Below, one piece after another: positions 8,809 to 16,860 of a stretch of DNA of 64,000 nt. The notes beneath the pieces were generated by a model. The model was given only the letters and a program-made list of their open reading frames with translations, did no database searches and was not told where the DNA came from. Where the stretch lies: positions 1-64,000 of IMG/VR virus record IMGVR_UViG_3300045999_011735. One strand, 5' to 3'. Every line of letters starts with the position of its first letter. Position 1 is the first letter of the stretch. Both the position numbers and the translations under genes were made by a program. The DNA comes from a virus.

Positions 8809-10173
8809 TTATTTAATGTTTGCAAGTTTCTGCATACGAGCAATCCATTGGTTGCTCTCAACAATTTGTTGAGATTTTTCTGCAACACCAGCTGCTTTAG
8901 ATGCAAATCCTAAAGATTCTTTGATTTGGGCTTTTTCAGCTTTAACTGCAAATGTTTCGTTTAATGATTCATAAACGAGTTTTGCTTCTTTAGCTGATTC
9001 AGCTTTATCAAAAGCTTGTACAACCTTAATTTTCTGAGACTCTGTTAAGTTTTTAGCTTTGAAGAGCTTATTAACGTAAAGTAATTTAGCGTTTAATAAG
9101 TTTACTTCTTGAAGTTCTTGACGAAGAGTTTGAATAGTAGAAATTGCTTCTTCAAGTTCAGCTTCAGCAATACCAGTAGTTTTACTTGCAACTACAGCAC
9201 CACCTTTGCTTACAATACACTTTTGGAAAGCAGACATACGCTTGTCTGAAAGGAATCCCTGTTTTGGAACTTCTTTCGTAGCTTGTTCTCTACATGCTTT
9301 AACATCATCAGCAGTTAACTTCTTAGATGAAGTGCTGTATGAGCTAGCAACGGCAGAATCGTACTTGTCAGAAAGCCAGTTTGAAGCATCTTTAAAGAAA
9401 TCTTTAAGACCTTCGTCTAAATTTTTCTTTTTGTAATCTTCAACACCTTCTTCTTCAGCAGTGTCTTTTTTGTCGCCACGCTTGTCAGCAGGTACATCGC
9501 CTTTGTTTCCACCATACTTTTTTCTCTCTTCAAGAGAATCTTCTTCACCTAATAACTCAGCTAGAATTTCTTCTAAATTAACTTCATCATCAGTTGTGTC
9601 AGGCAATTCAGCGTCTACATCAACGTCAGCATCAACGTCAACATCTTCGCCATCAGGCCCCATTTCTTGAGAAACTATGTCGCGGATTAGTTCCTCTAAT
9701 TCATCCATAGAAAGTTCAGATACTTCTTTATCTTCCTCTTTTTCTTCTTCTTCATCAGATTCTTCGTCTTCAACGTCTTCTTCAGCTTCGATTTCTTCTT
9801 CTTCTTTAGCTTCTTTAAGATCGTCTTTTTTCTCAGACAATTCTTCATCTAATTCGGCAAGAATTTCATCAAGGTTGATTTCTTCGAGACTATTATCGTC
9901 ATCGTCGAATTTTTCCATATCTGTCATTTCTTCCATTTTTTCTTTGGCCTCTTTAGCTTTAGCTTCTTCAACTGCATCTGCATCATCCATCATCTCTTCC
10001 ATTGGCTTTTTTTCTTCGTCTTCATCCATAGCTTCTGCTAATTTAGCAGCAAACATAGATTGTAAACGTGGAGTAAAAGCCTCTTCGAGAGCAAGTTTGG
10101 CTTGAGCAAGAGCAGTTTCGCGTACAGCTTTAGCGTCAGCAATGGCCTCCTTTAAAAGGTCTTTTGTGTTCAT
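8809..10173 (-). CDS. Prohead core scaffold protein (gp22 role)
   Basis: A 454-residue, very acidic protein. Residues about 50-210 are mostly Glu/Asp/Lys with the repeat VDVDADVDVDAEL, and the rest is predicted helix, as in T4-type prohead cores. It sits immediately upstream of the capsid gene, the place of gp22 in T4. Its first residues, MNTKDLLKEAIADAK, contain an LKE-A site like those of the other putative head-targeted proteins, and its last ten are ARMQKLANIK, matching the RMQKLAG motif at the start of three other proteins. Scaffold identity is inferred from order and composition; the shared motif is seen directly. Confidence 0.8.
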   Translation of the reverse strand: MNTKDLLKEAIADAKAVRETALAQAKLALEEAFTPRLQSMFAAKLAEAMDEDEEKKPMEEMMDDADAVEEAKAKEAKEKMEEMTDMEKFDDDDNSLEEINLDEILAELDEELSEKKDDLKEAKEEEEIEAEEDVEDEESDEEEEKEEDKEVSELSMDELEELIRDIVSQEMGPDGEDVDVDADVDVDAELPDTTDDEVNLEEILAELLGEEDSLEERKKYGGNKGDVPADKRGDKKDTAEEEGVEDYKKKNLDEGLKDFFKDASNWLSDKYDSAVASSYSTSSKKLTADDVKACREQATKEVPKQGFLSDKRMSAFQKCIVSKGGAVVASKTTGIAEAELEEAISTIQTLRQELQEVNLLNAKLLYVNKLFKAKNLTESQKIKVVQAFDKAESAKEAKLVYESLNETFAVKAEKAQIKESLGFASKAAGVAEKSQQIVESNQWIARMQKLANIK

Positions 10174-10200
10174 TTTTCCTTAAATTTAAATTTCGGAAGT

Positions 10201-10272
10201 AAGCTTATTGTAGAAAAGCTTAATGGGGGTTAATTATTCGTGACGGAGCTATAAAATAGAGTGGGATAGCTC
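10201..10272 (-). other. Structured 5' leader of the scaffold-capsid mRNA
   Basis: Between the ATATTTAT motif and the scaffold start lie about 110 non-coding bases with two inverted repeats, GAGCTAT/ATAGCTC (10247-10253 with 10266-10272) and TAAGCTT/AAGCTTA (10201-10207 with 10217-10223). They could stabilise or control the mRNA for the most abundant virion protein. The repeats are seen; the role is inferred. Confidence 0.4.
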
Positions 10273-10283
10273 ATTAGTCGTAC

Positions 10284-10291
10284 ATAAATAT
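10284..10291 (-). promoter_or_regulatory. ATATTTAT motif (candidate late promoter)
   Basis: The coding strand reads ATATTTATGTACGAC, just after a terminator and about 110 bases before the scaffold gene. Confidence 0.5.
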
Positions 10292-10303
10292 ATGTAGAGA
10301 TAC

Positions 10304-10327
10304 AAAAACCACATCTTTGATGTGGTT
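10304..10327 (-). terminator. Rho-independent terminator
   Basis: A nine-pair stem, AACCACATC / GATGTGGTT, with an AAA loop and a short T-rich tail on the coding strand. It follows the 42-residue basic protein and separates the protease unit from the scaffold-capsid unit. Confidence 0.8.
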
Positions 10328-10337
10328 CTTTTTATTT

Positions 10338-10466
10338 TTATCGTCCTTGTCCTCGGTATGCAGAAACCTTTTTATCTTTTGGGCCACGAGATTTAGCTGC
10401 TTTGCCTCCTTTACGTTTTCCAAATGTAACTTTTCTGGAATCACCTTTTGATGAACCTTTTGCCAT
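10338..10466 (-). CDS. Very small, strongly basic protein of the head region
   Basis: An ATG at 10466 opens a 42-residue frame, MAKGSSKGDSRKVTFGKRKG through VSAYRGQGR, ending TAA at 10338. More than a third of the residues are Lys or Arg and the only acids are two Asp. It lies ten bases after the 123-residue gene and is followed by a clear terminator, so it is placed like a real gene inside the prohead cluster. The charge suggests binding to DNA or to the acidic scaffold next door. No family recognised and the function is a guess. Confidence 0.7.
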   Translation of the reverse strand: MAKGSSKGDSRKVTFGKRKGGKAAKSRGPKDKKVSAYRGQGR

Positions 10467-10475
10467 GACTTTTAA

Positions 10476-10847
10476 TTATTGTAAATTAACCAATTTATAT
10501 TTTGTAGAATAAAGTAGATTTACTACGTTATCTATTTCATTTTGAATAAAACTATCAGATAAGTTTGGTGCTTGTCTTAAAGTGCACACAATAGAAATTA
10601 ATTTTTCAAAATATTTTACAATATTTGATACATCACAATTGTTATCTAAACCAGCTACTGGTCTAAATTGGATTAAACCATATTTTCCTTGGTAGGATTC
10701 AACTAATCCATCAATTAAATCAACTATTTCATCATAATATTTGTTTAATGCTTTATGAGCAGAATAGGCACCCGGACCATTTACACCTAAGTGGAAAACG
10801 TGTGCTTGAGTTCTTGAATGCATTAAAATTGATGCTAATTCTTCCAT
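10476..10847 (-). CDS. DUF5856-like helical protein
   Basis: A 123-residue helical protein. The pattern ILMHSRTQAHVFHLG, then AHKALNKYYDEIVDLIDGL and ESYQGKYGLI, is what I recall of the DUF5856 family of T4-like and marine phages, with a ferritin-like arrangement of His and Glu/Asp. I cannot check the family assignment here. It lies between the prohead protease and a small basic protein in a tight series, so it is probably expressed late with the head genes. Confidence 0.65.
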   Translation of the reverse strand: MEELASILMHSRTQAHVFHLGVNGPGAYSAHKALNKYYDEIVDLIDGLVESYQGKYGLIQFRPVAGLDNNCDVSNIVKYFEKLISIVCTLRQAPNLSDSFIQNEIDNVVNLLYSTKYKLVNLQ

Positions 10848-10859
10848 TGTTGTGTTGTT

Positions 10860-11501
10860 TTAATAGCCAGGTAATTCACAAGTACAGAAACCAGCGCGAT
10901 TGCAAAGAATTTCTGTTACAAGTTCGTTAACTTTGTCTAATTTATATTGTTGTTCTTTAGTATATTGATTGTATTGTTTAGATTCGCTAACAATTTCCAT
11001 AAAAGCACCTTGTGTTGATGGAGTTGACACGAAATCCCAACAAAGTAATTCAAAATCTGGTTGTACTTCAACAGTTTCACCAATTTGTTTTACAGAGCCC
11101 ATACCACGTGATGAAATACCTACAGTAATACCAGCAACTAATAATGCTTTTAAAATATTTCCTGAAGGTGTAGGTAAAATTTCAATTTTTCCCATTACAT
11201 CATCACCATCCCACCATAAAGATTTGATATTATGGCATACATTTTTTAAGTTAATAATTGGAGATTCTGGATGGTCCAACTCTCCCAATGCTCTATTTTC
11301 TTTAATGTATGTGTCTTTGTATTTTTGTACTTCTCTTTCAAGAGTATCTTTAGGGTATACACGACCATTGCCGTTTTTTGCTTCAGCACGTTGTACTAAA
11401 CCTTGAACAATAAGACGTCCACCGTTATTTTTAACGGATTCCTCCAATAAAGTTGGAGTAATATTAAAATTAGTAATACGTTCTATTAATAGCTCTTTCA
11501 T
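10860..11501 (-). CDS. gp21: Prohead core protease, gp21-like
   Basis: A 213-residue serine protease of the T4 gp21 type. The likely catalytic His is in GELDHPE (His77), the Ser in GISSRGMGS (Ser130 or Ser131) and an acidic partner in CWDFVSTPS (Asp156). In T4 this enzyme cleaves scaffold, capsid and internal proteins after (L/I)xE during head maturation. Its start overlaps the stop of the upstream core gene, so the two are translationally coupled. The many IxE and LxE sites at the N-termini of other proteins in this window are its expected substrates. Confidence 0.93.
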   Translation of the reverse strand: MKELLIERITNFNITPTLLEESVKNNGGRLIVQGLVQRAEAKNGNGRVYPKDTLEREVQKYKDTYIKENRALGELDHPESPIINLKNVCHNIKSLWWDGDDVMGKIEILPTPSGNILKALLVAGITVGISSRGMGSVKQIGETVEVQPDFELLCWDFVSTPSTQGAFMEIVSESKQYNQYTKEQQYKLDKVNELVTEILCNRAGFCTCELPGY

Positions 11502-12628
11502 TATTTAATATTATATCCTTGTTTTTTTAATTCAGCTACAGCACCATCAATAATAGCTTCAAATTGATCATCGCTATAACGATGTCCTATTTTATCTTGA
11601 AAATTATTTAATTCATCTTCTATGTCTTTGGCATTAAATTCTAAATTAAGATCATTAGATTCAATGTCATTAATTATAGCTTTTACAATCATGTCTATAA
11701 CACCTGGTACAGATGGAGCTTCATCACTTTCATCTCCTTCTTCATATTCATTTATGAAATCATGAAGCATTTCTTTAATTTTATCTTTCAATTTGTTAGC
11801 AGATTCACCAGGAGCACTAGCACCTGCAGAGCGAAATTGGCCTAAAAAATCTTTAATTTTATCTTGTGCTTGAGGAGACATTTTTACACTAGTTCCAGGA
11901 ACTAATGATGGAGATTTATCTTTTTTTTTGTCGTCTTCAGTTTCTTTTAATGGCTTTCCTAATACTAAAGCATCTAATTCAGAATAGTCACCAGTTGACA
12001 TTCCTTTTTTTGCAGCAGATTTGATACTACTAGCACTACCCGCTTCAAATATAGGAGCTGTAAATAAAGCTACAGCTATATCTTGCTCAGAAACACCTAA
12101 TGCTTTAGCAACATCAGAAAATGTAGTTTGGGGATTTTTCCCAAACATTTCGTTGTATTTGTCTTGAATTTGTTTAGGAGTAACGTTAGCTTCAGTTAAG
12201 TTTTTTTTTGACTCTTTAACGATACGAACTTTCTTCATCTCGTTTTTAGTGTCATTAGGTTTGATTGGTTCTAAACCATCAGGCCTATTTTTACTCTTAA
12301 TTGGCTTACTAACTTCCTCTTTAGGAATATCTGTTACAGTAGTAGCAGGATAAATACCATCTTGTTCATCAACTTCTGGCTCTTGTACAACTTTCTTGTA
12401 CTTAGCTGGTTGTGTTGGGTAGTCATATGATGGAGCTTTATCAGGAGTACCCTTTACAGCATCACCTTCGTTTAGTAATCCTTTATTTTTAAGGATTTTA
12501 ACGGAGTCATCAAATGAATTATGGTTAGTTACAAAGTTAGGGAACATCATTCTTGCATTGCGCAAAAATTGATGTCTATTTATTTTACCCTCTTTTAATT
12601 CTTGGTATTGTACGCTAATACTTTTCAT
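11501..12628 (-). CDS. Prohead core or internal head protein
   Basis: A 375-residue, hydrophilic, Lys/Glu-rich protein. The first 30 residues include QELKEGKINRHQFLRNARMM. Residues about 145-200 form a compact helical part (TPKQIQDKYNEMFGKNPQTT), and the C-terminal 100 residues are acidic helices. It overlaps both neighbours by a single base, coupling it to the protease. Its place between portal and protease corresponds to gp67/gp68 of T4, which are core components, but I see no sequence match to them. Role inferred from position. Confidence 0.6.
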   Translation of the reverse strand: MKSISVQYQELKEGKINRHQFLRNARMMFPNFVTNHNSFDDSVKILKNKGLLNEGDAVKGTPDKAPSYDYPTQPAKYKKVVQEPEVDEQDGIYPATTVTDIPKEEVSKPIKSKNRPDGLEPIKPNDTKNEMKKVRIVKESKKNLTEANVTPKQIQDKYNEMFGKNPQTTFSDVAKALGVSEQDIAVALFTAPIFEAGSASSIKSAAKKGMSTGDYSELDALVLGKPLKETEDDKKKDKSPSLVPGTSVKMSPQAQDKIKDFLGQFRSAGASAPGESANKLKDKIKEMLHDFINEYEEGDESDEAPSVPGVIDMIVKAIINDIESNDLNLEFNAKDIEDELNNFQDKIGHRYSDDQFEAIIDGAVAELKKQGYNIK

Positions 12629-13128
12629 TATTCTTCGGTTTTTTCTTCTTTACCAACTAATTTTTCCAAAATGTCAGCTAAATCTTCTCTCATTTTGTCA
12701 GTAGGGAATACAGTAGCGTATGATTTTGGGTTTTTCTTATAAAATTGTTCGGTTTGCTTTTTAGCTTTTGGTAAAGCTGCTTTAATTTTTGCAGCCATAT
12801 CCATAAGTTCTTCAAAAGCAGCAATTCTTTTTTCTTGAAGTTTTTCTCTTTCTTCAACTTTTTTAGAATCTTCTTCTTTTTCTTCAGCTAAAGATGCTAA
12901 AATATCTTCAAGTTGTAAAGATTCAGCTTCAGTTTTTAACATTCTTTCGTACGTCATTTTCATTTCACGATATCCCTTCATTAACTCAGCAATATCAGTT
13001 TTATGAGCACTAGCTACGCTATCGTCAGAGTTTTTAGCTTCAGATACACGATACTTGATTTCATCACCAAGTTCGTCAAGTTTTCTCTTAAGCTCTTCTT
13101 TACTTAATACTCTTTTATCGTCTTTCAT
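12628..13128 (-). CDS. Coiled-coil prohead core protein
   Basis: A 166-residue protein that is almost entirely charged helix (KEELKRKLDELGDEIKYR, EEREKLQEKRIAAFEELMD) and acidic overall. No catalytic motif is visible. Its stop overlaps the start of the next core gene. By position and composition it is a candidate for one of the small core proteins of the prohead. Alternative: an assembly chaperone. Confidence 0.6.
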   Translation of the reverse strand: MKDDKRVLSKEELKRKLDELGDEIKYRVSEAKNSDDSVASAHKTDIAELMKGYREMKMTYERMLKTEAESLQLEDILASLAEEKEEDSKKVEEREKLQEKRIAAFEELMDMAAKIKAALPKAKKQTEQFYKKNPKSYATVFPTDKMREDLADILEKLVGKEEKTEE

Positions 13129-13141
13129 ATAATTATTTTAA

Positions 13142-13513
13142 TTAAATATTATACCAAATAGCAACCATTTTTTTACCTGCTAAATTAAAAAATTCAGGAT
13201 CATTTTCTTCCTCATAAAAGCTAGGATCTTTGTCTACATCTTCAGCAAATCTAAAAGATACACCTATTTCTTTGTCTGGTGTTGCATCAAAATTTCCATC
13301 CTCTGTAAATCCTTGAACACTATTAACTAAATTTTTTCTTTTTTCAGCTTCCTCTGGTTTTAATCCATCAAATACTAAGTGATTAATCATGTATTTTTTA
13401 ACTTCATCTATATTGCTATTCAAAAAATTAATTACCGGTTGACCAGTTTCTTCTTTTAAAATACCAGCTAATTGCTGCATTCTTTTAGCTTCTTTAATTA
13501 ATTGTTTTTTCAT
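13142..13513 (-). CDS. Head-region protein with RMQQLAG leader (putative head cargo)
   Basis: A 123-residue protein starting MKKQLIKEAKRMQQLAGILK. The LIKE-A sequence at residues 5-9 matches the site cut in T4 internal proteins (MKTYQEFIAE-A), and RMQQLAG is shared with other proteins here. A second possible site, ILKE, follows. The remaining 100 residues are a small mixed domain ending in YEEENDPEFFNLAGKKMVAIWYN. It lies among the core genes next to the portal. I infer that it is packaged in the prohead and trimmed by the gp21-like protease. Confidence 0.65.
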   Translation of the reverse strand: MKKQLIKEAKRMQQLAGILKEETGQPVINFLNSNIDEVKKYMINHLVFDGLKPEEAEKRKNLVNSVQGFTEDGNFDATPDKEIGVSFRFAEDVDKDPSFYEEENDPEFFNLAGKKMVAIWYNI

Positions 13514-13527
13514 TGTGATTTATTTTT

Positions 13528-14100
13528 TTATTGTGATAAGTTTCTGATTTTGTTTGATAATGAGTTTAATCTTTCAGATAAAGCACTTAATTGGTTTGTT
13601 TTAGATACCCAAAATGATTCGTTTTTTACAACGTTTTCAGTTTTTAATCTATTTGAATATTCAATTACTTGCTCAATTTCTCTAATGCGTTTTGCTACTT
13701 CTTGTAATGCACGAGCAATTTTTCTTTCAGTTGTAACTTTAGAAACATTTTCGCTAAAACGACGATATGAAATCTCGTTTATTTGTTCTTGATCTTCTTT
13801 ATACAACTTGAATGTTTTTGGTTTTGGTGTTGAAGGAAATTGCTTATAATCAAACATTTTAGAATCTGATGGCATTCCTTCTTTAGCTGGTGTGAAACCA
13901 TCTTTGGTATATGTACTAATATTGGCTTTTCCTGCAGCTAATGTTGGTGTTTTACCTTCTGATTTTTCTCGTTTTTTAAGAAAATACTTACCAGTGTATT
14001 CACCACCAGCGCTAGCAGTAGTAGATGTAGCACCATCCATTTCCTCTAAATTCTGCTTAATTAACTCGTCAATATATTTTTTTAATGCTTCAGGTATCAT
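13528..14100 (-). CDS. Head-region protein conserved in T4-like phages, unknown function
   Basis: A 190-residue protein with a flexible N-terminal half (GATSTTASAGGEYTGKYFLK) and a helical C-terminal half (EISYRRFSENVSKVTTERKI). I recall similar proteins next to the portal gene in marine T4-like phages, but know of no assigned role. Its start overlaps the end of the upstream gene by four bases (ATGA type). Likely a late head-assembly protein. Confidence 0.65.
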   Translation of the reverse strand: MIPEALKKYIDELIKQNLEEMDGATSTTASAGGEYTGKYFLKKREKSEGKTPTLAAGKANISTYTKDGFTPAKEGMPSDSKMFDYKQFPSTPKPKTFKLYKEDQEQINEISYRRFSENVSKVTTERKIARALQEVAKRIREIEQVIEYSNRLKTENVVKNESFWVSKTNQLSALSERLNSLSNKIRNLSQ

Positions 14101-14948
14101 AGTGATTTAATTTCATGAATTAGTTCATGGAATTGAAGTAAATTTAAAATATCTTCATCTTTAACTGATTCATTTTTGTCAATTGGCTTAATAATTGATT
14201 GTAATTCTTTAAGCTTAATTTGAGTTCTTTGATCAACTACTTTATCAGTCAATTCAGTTAATGTATTTTTAATATTTGCAAAGCTTTCATTTACGTAATC
14301 ACGTAAAGATACAGTATTAGAAATCTTATTAATGTAGATTTTTAATACATCACGCTGTTCAGGCAATAAATTTGCGTATTTTTCGTTAAATTTCTCAATC
14401 ATTATTTTAGAAATCAACGCACGCGTATTTTTGTCTTGAGAAGCATATTCAGTCATTACTTGATCTTCAACTTTATTTTTGTCTACGTTTTGTTTTGTCA
14501 AAAACTCAAGTAAAGTTATTTTATTTTCAATAACAAATGTAGGTTCTATAAATTCAGTTGATAATTGTGCCTCGATCAAGTTATAAACCGCAGCGTATGC
14601 TTTATAATTATGTATTTTTGCTTTGAAAAATTCTTCTAAATCGTAATGTTTCTTAATCTCTTTAATTAAGTTGTACTTTTCTTTGCGCAATGATGTACGA
14701 TTCAAACGTTCAGACAACTTAATAGTAGAACTAAGTATAGTTTCAGCTTTAATTTCACTTAAAGCATTAGCTTTAGTTAAAGCTTGATACAACTTATATT
14801 CTTTAGCAAGTTCTCCACGCGAAAAATAACTTTTTACGATATCAACAGCGGATGACTCTTTGTTAGACATGATGTCAGCTGTGATTTGCCTGGTAAGAAG
14901 TTCAAATAAAATACCAGTATTTTTAAATTTGTTATGCTTTAGTTTCAC
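14097..14948 (-). CDS. Portal-adjacent helical protein, GTG start
   Basis: The 283-residue protein begins at a GTG at 14948 (GTGAAACTAAAGCAT), 18 bases after a candidate late promoter; no ATG precedes it. The start MKLKHNKFKNTGILFELLTR matches in pattern a family I know from cyanophages (MKLKHNKxxNTAFLYE). The rest is long charged helix. It is probably a structural or assembly factor of the head; the biochemical role is unknown. Confidence 0.7.
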   Translation of the reverse strand: MKLKHNKFKNTGILFELLTRQITADIMSNKESSAVDIVKSYFSRGELAKEYKLYQALTKANALSEIKAETILSSTIKLSERLNRTSLRKEKYNLIKEIKKHYDLEEFFKAKIHNYKAYAAVYNLIEAQLSTEFIEPTFVIENKITLLEFLTKQNVDKNKVEDQVMTEYASQDKNTRALISKIMIEKFNEKYANLLPEQRDVLKIYINKISNTVSLRDYVNESFANIKNTLTELTDKVVDQRTQIKLKELQSIIKPIDKNESVKDEDILNLLQFHELIHEIKSL

Positions 14949-14966
14949 ACTATAGATTTAACTAAT

Positions 14967-14975
14967 TATAAATAT
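14967..14975 (-). promoter_or_regulatory. ATATTTATA motif (candidate late promoter)
   Basis: The coding strand reads ATATTTATAATTAGTT, 18 bases before the GTG start of the 283-residue gene. Confidence 0.5.
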
Positions 14976-14983
14976 GTATTTTA

Positions 14984-16846
14984 TTATATATCTTTAATAT
15001 TTGATTCGTCGAGCAATGAATCTCCATTATCTTTTGCATTAAATACATTGGATTTTTTAAACATTTCTTGCAACATTTGCTTATTTTGCTCATATATTGC
15101 TCTAGTTCCCTCAAGTGCTAACGGAGAACCACCTTTTGGTTCAGGAGCTTTACCTTTATCTGGTTGTAAATCATATCCTTTTCCAAGTGGATCTTTACCA
15201 AGTATACGTTTTTGTGTATTGTATACTGATGTTTTTACTTGTGGTCTTCCAACAGGATTAGTTTCATCATATTCTGGTGGTACACCGGTTCCGTTACGTC
15301 CTTTGCCATAAAGCGAAGCTAAATCATGTGGTGTTCCATATGACTGACCACTTGCAACTGGATCGTTACCTTCATTTTCAATCTGAGATAAACGGAACAT
15401 GCGTTTTTTATCTTCAACAATTTGATCACGTAAGTCACTGTATTTGTCTTCGCTCATATGGAATAAGTAATCATAAACATAGTCTGATGGGAATAGACTA
15501 GCATCCATAATATTTTTAGCTAAATCAACTTTTTCCTTCATTAATGCTACACGTTCTTGGTCGTATACAATTGATGGTGTTGTTAATTCAAGCTCAAAAT
15601 TCGTTAAATTTTCATCAGTATAACCTTGCGCATATAAGTGTACTAAGGCTATTTTAGTTAATTCACTCACAACTATGCGCTGTATACGCTCAATTGTACG
15701 AGCGAAACGAATATCTTGTTGTGCTAATGTAGATTTACCTTCAACGTCAGCTTCGTATCCCAAGAATGCCTTAGGAACTTTCATAGCAGCTAACATTTTA
15801 TCTCTTAAGTATACTACGTCTTCAATTGCATTATACTCAAGACCAGGTAATGTATCAATTTTAGTACTTGTATTTCCACCTCTTACAGGTACATAGAAGT
15901 CTTCATTTACGTTCATCATGTTGTAACGTAAATTATATTCACCTGTTTTTGGATCAACAAATGGAGTACGTTGTGTTTGTGTTTTAAGTTTTTCCATGTA
16001 TGTTGGGATTTCATTCGGTGGAATGTTACCCATATCAACATAGTAAACACGACGTTGAGGTGCTCTTAAAATACGGTGAATCAACATTGCATCTTCCATC
16101 AATGCTAATTGCTTAAATATCTTACGAGCAGGTTCAATATATGAACGACCATAAGGAAGAAAGTTATAGTCACCTAATAGTCTAAAGTTTGCCATTTCAT
16201 AGTTTTCAAACTTAATACTATCATTATCTACTCCTGATACCATACCGGTATATGAAGCATTTGGTGCTATTCTAAATTGTACGTAAGCTGGATTTTTAGG
16301 GTCAAGTCCTTCTTCTCTAATAACATTATAAACATTAAGAGGAATTACTTGATATACACCATATTTTTCTGAAATATGGAGGTGTAAATAGAAATCACCA
16401 TACTTACACATTGAACGAACCCAACCCCATAAATTAAATTCAATATTTAATATATCATAGAATAAATTATATAATATTCTTTGAATGTTTTCGTCAGGTG
16501 ATTTGATAGCTAACACTTCACCTGCACCATTTTTAAGTGTAGATTCATCAGCTACAATATCTAATACAGATGCTACAATTGGATCACCATCCATTACTTC
16601 ATAGTCGTTATACAACTGCGGTCTTATAACGGTGTAGTTAGAATAAGGAGCATTACCAACATAGGTACCTAAACCACCAGTGTATATACGCTGGTATCTT
16701 TCAGGGTACATATTGGTTTGTACAACTCCTGTTGATTGTATATGGTCAGTATCGATTACTGCTACCTGATTTCCACCAACATTGCGGATAATAACATCAG
16801 TTGAAAATAATCTTTTTAACCTACCAAATAAAGATGTGTCTATCAT
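14984..16846 (-). CDS. gp20: Portal protein, gp20-like
   Basis: A 620-residue portal from the ATG at 16846 (MIDTSLFGRLKRLFSTD). A longer frame from 16876 adds ten residues but runs through the candidate promoter. T4 gp20-type signatures are DPIVASVLDIVADES, QLALMEDAMLIHRILRAPQRRVYYVD and PKAFLGYEADVEGKSTLAQQ. The portal forms the dodecameric ring through which DNA is packaged and ejected and to which the terminase docks. It follows the terminase directly and has its own candidate late promoter just four bases upstream of the ATG, which would give a nearly leaderless message. Confidence 0.95.
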   Translation of the reverse strand: MIDTSLFGRLKRLFSTDVIIRNVGGNQVAVIDTDHIQSTGVVQTNMYPERYQRIYTGGLGTYVGNAPYSNYTVIRPQLYNDYEVMDGDPIVASVLDIVADESTLKNGAGEVLAIKSPDENIQRILYNLFYDILNIEFNLWGWVRSMCKYGDFYLHLHISEKYGVYQVIPLNVYNVIREEGLDPKNPAYVQFRIAPNASYTGMVSGVDNDSIKFENYEMANFRLLGDYNFLPYGRSYIEPARKIFKQLALMEDAMLIHRILRAPQRRVYYVDMGNIPPNEIPTYMEKLKTQTQRTPFVDPKTGEYNLRYNMMNVNEDFYVPVRGGNTSTKIDTLPGLEYNAIEDVVYLRDKMLAAMKVPKAFLGYEADVEGKSTLAQQDIRFARTIERIQRIVVSELTKIALVHLYAQGYTDENLTNFELELTTPSIVYDQERVALMKEKVDLAKNIMDASLFPSDYVYDYLFHMSEDKYSDLRDQIVEDKKRMFRLSQIENEGNDPVASGQSYGTPHDLASLYGKGRNGTGVPPEYDETNPVGRPQVKTSVYNTQKRILGKDPLGKGYDLQPDKGKAPEPKGGSPLALEGTRAIYEQNKQMLQEMFKKSNVFNAKDNGDSLLDESNIKDI

Positions 16847-16849
16847 GTG

Positions 16850-16858
16850 TATAAATAT
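16850..16858 (-). promoter_or_regulatory. ATATTTATA motif close to the portal start
   Basis: The coding strand reads ATATTTATACAC and the ATG follows at once. If this is a -10-like element, the message would be nearly leaderless. Confidence 0.45.
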
Positions 16859-16860
16859 TT

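Noticed and set aside
8784-8906. A 41-residue N-terminal extension of the major capsid protein
   Set aside because: It runs out of frame over the C-terminus of the scaffold gene and has no gp23-like sequence; the ATG at 8783 follows the scaffold stop.
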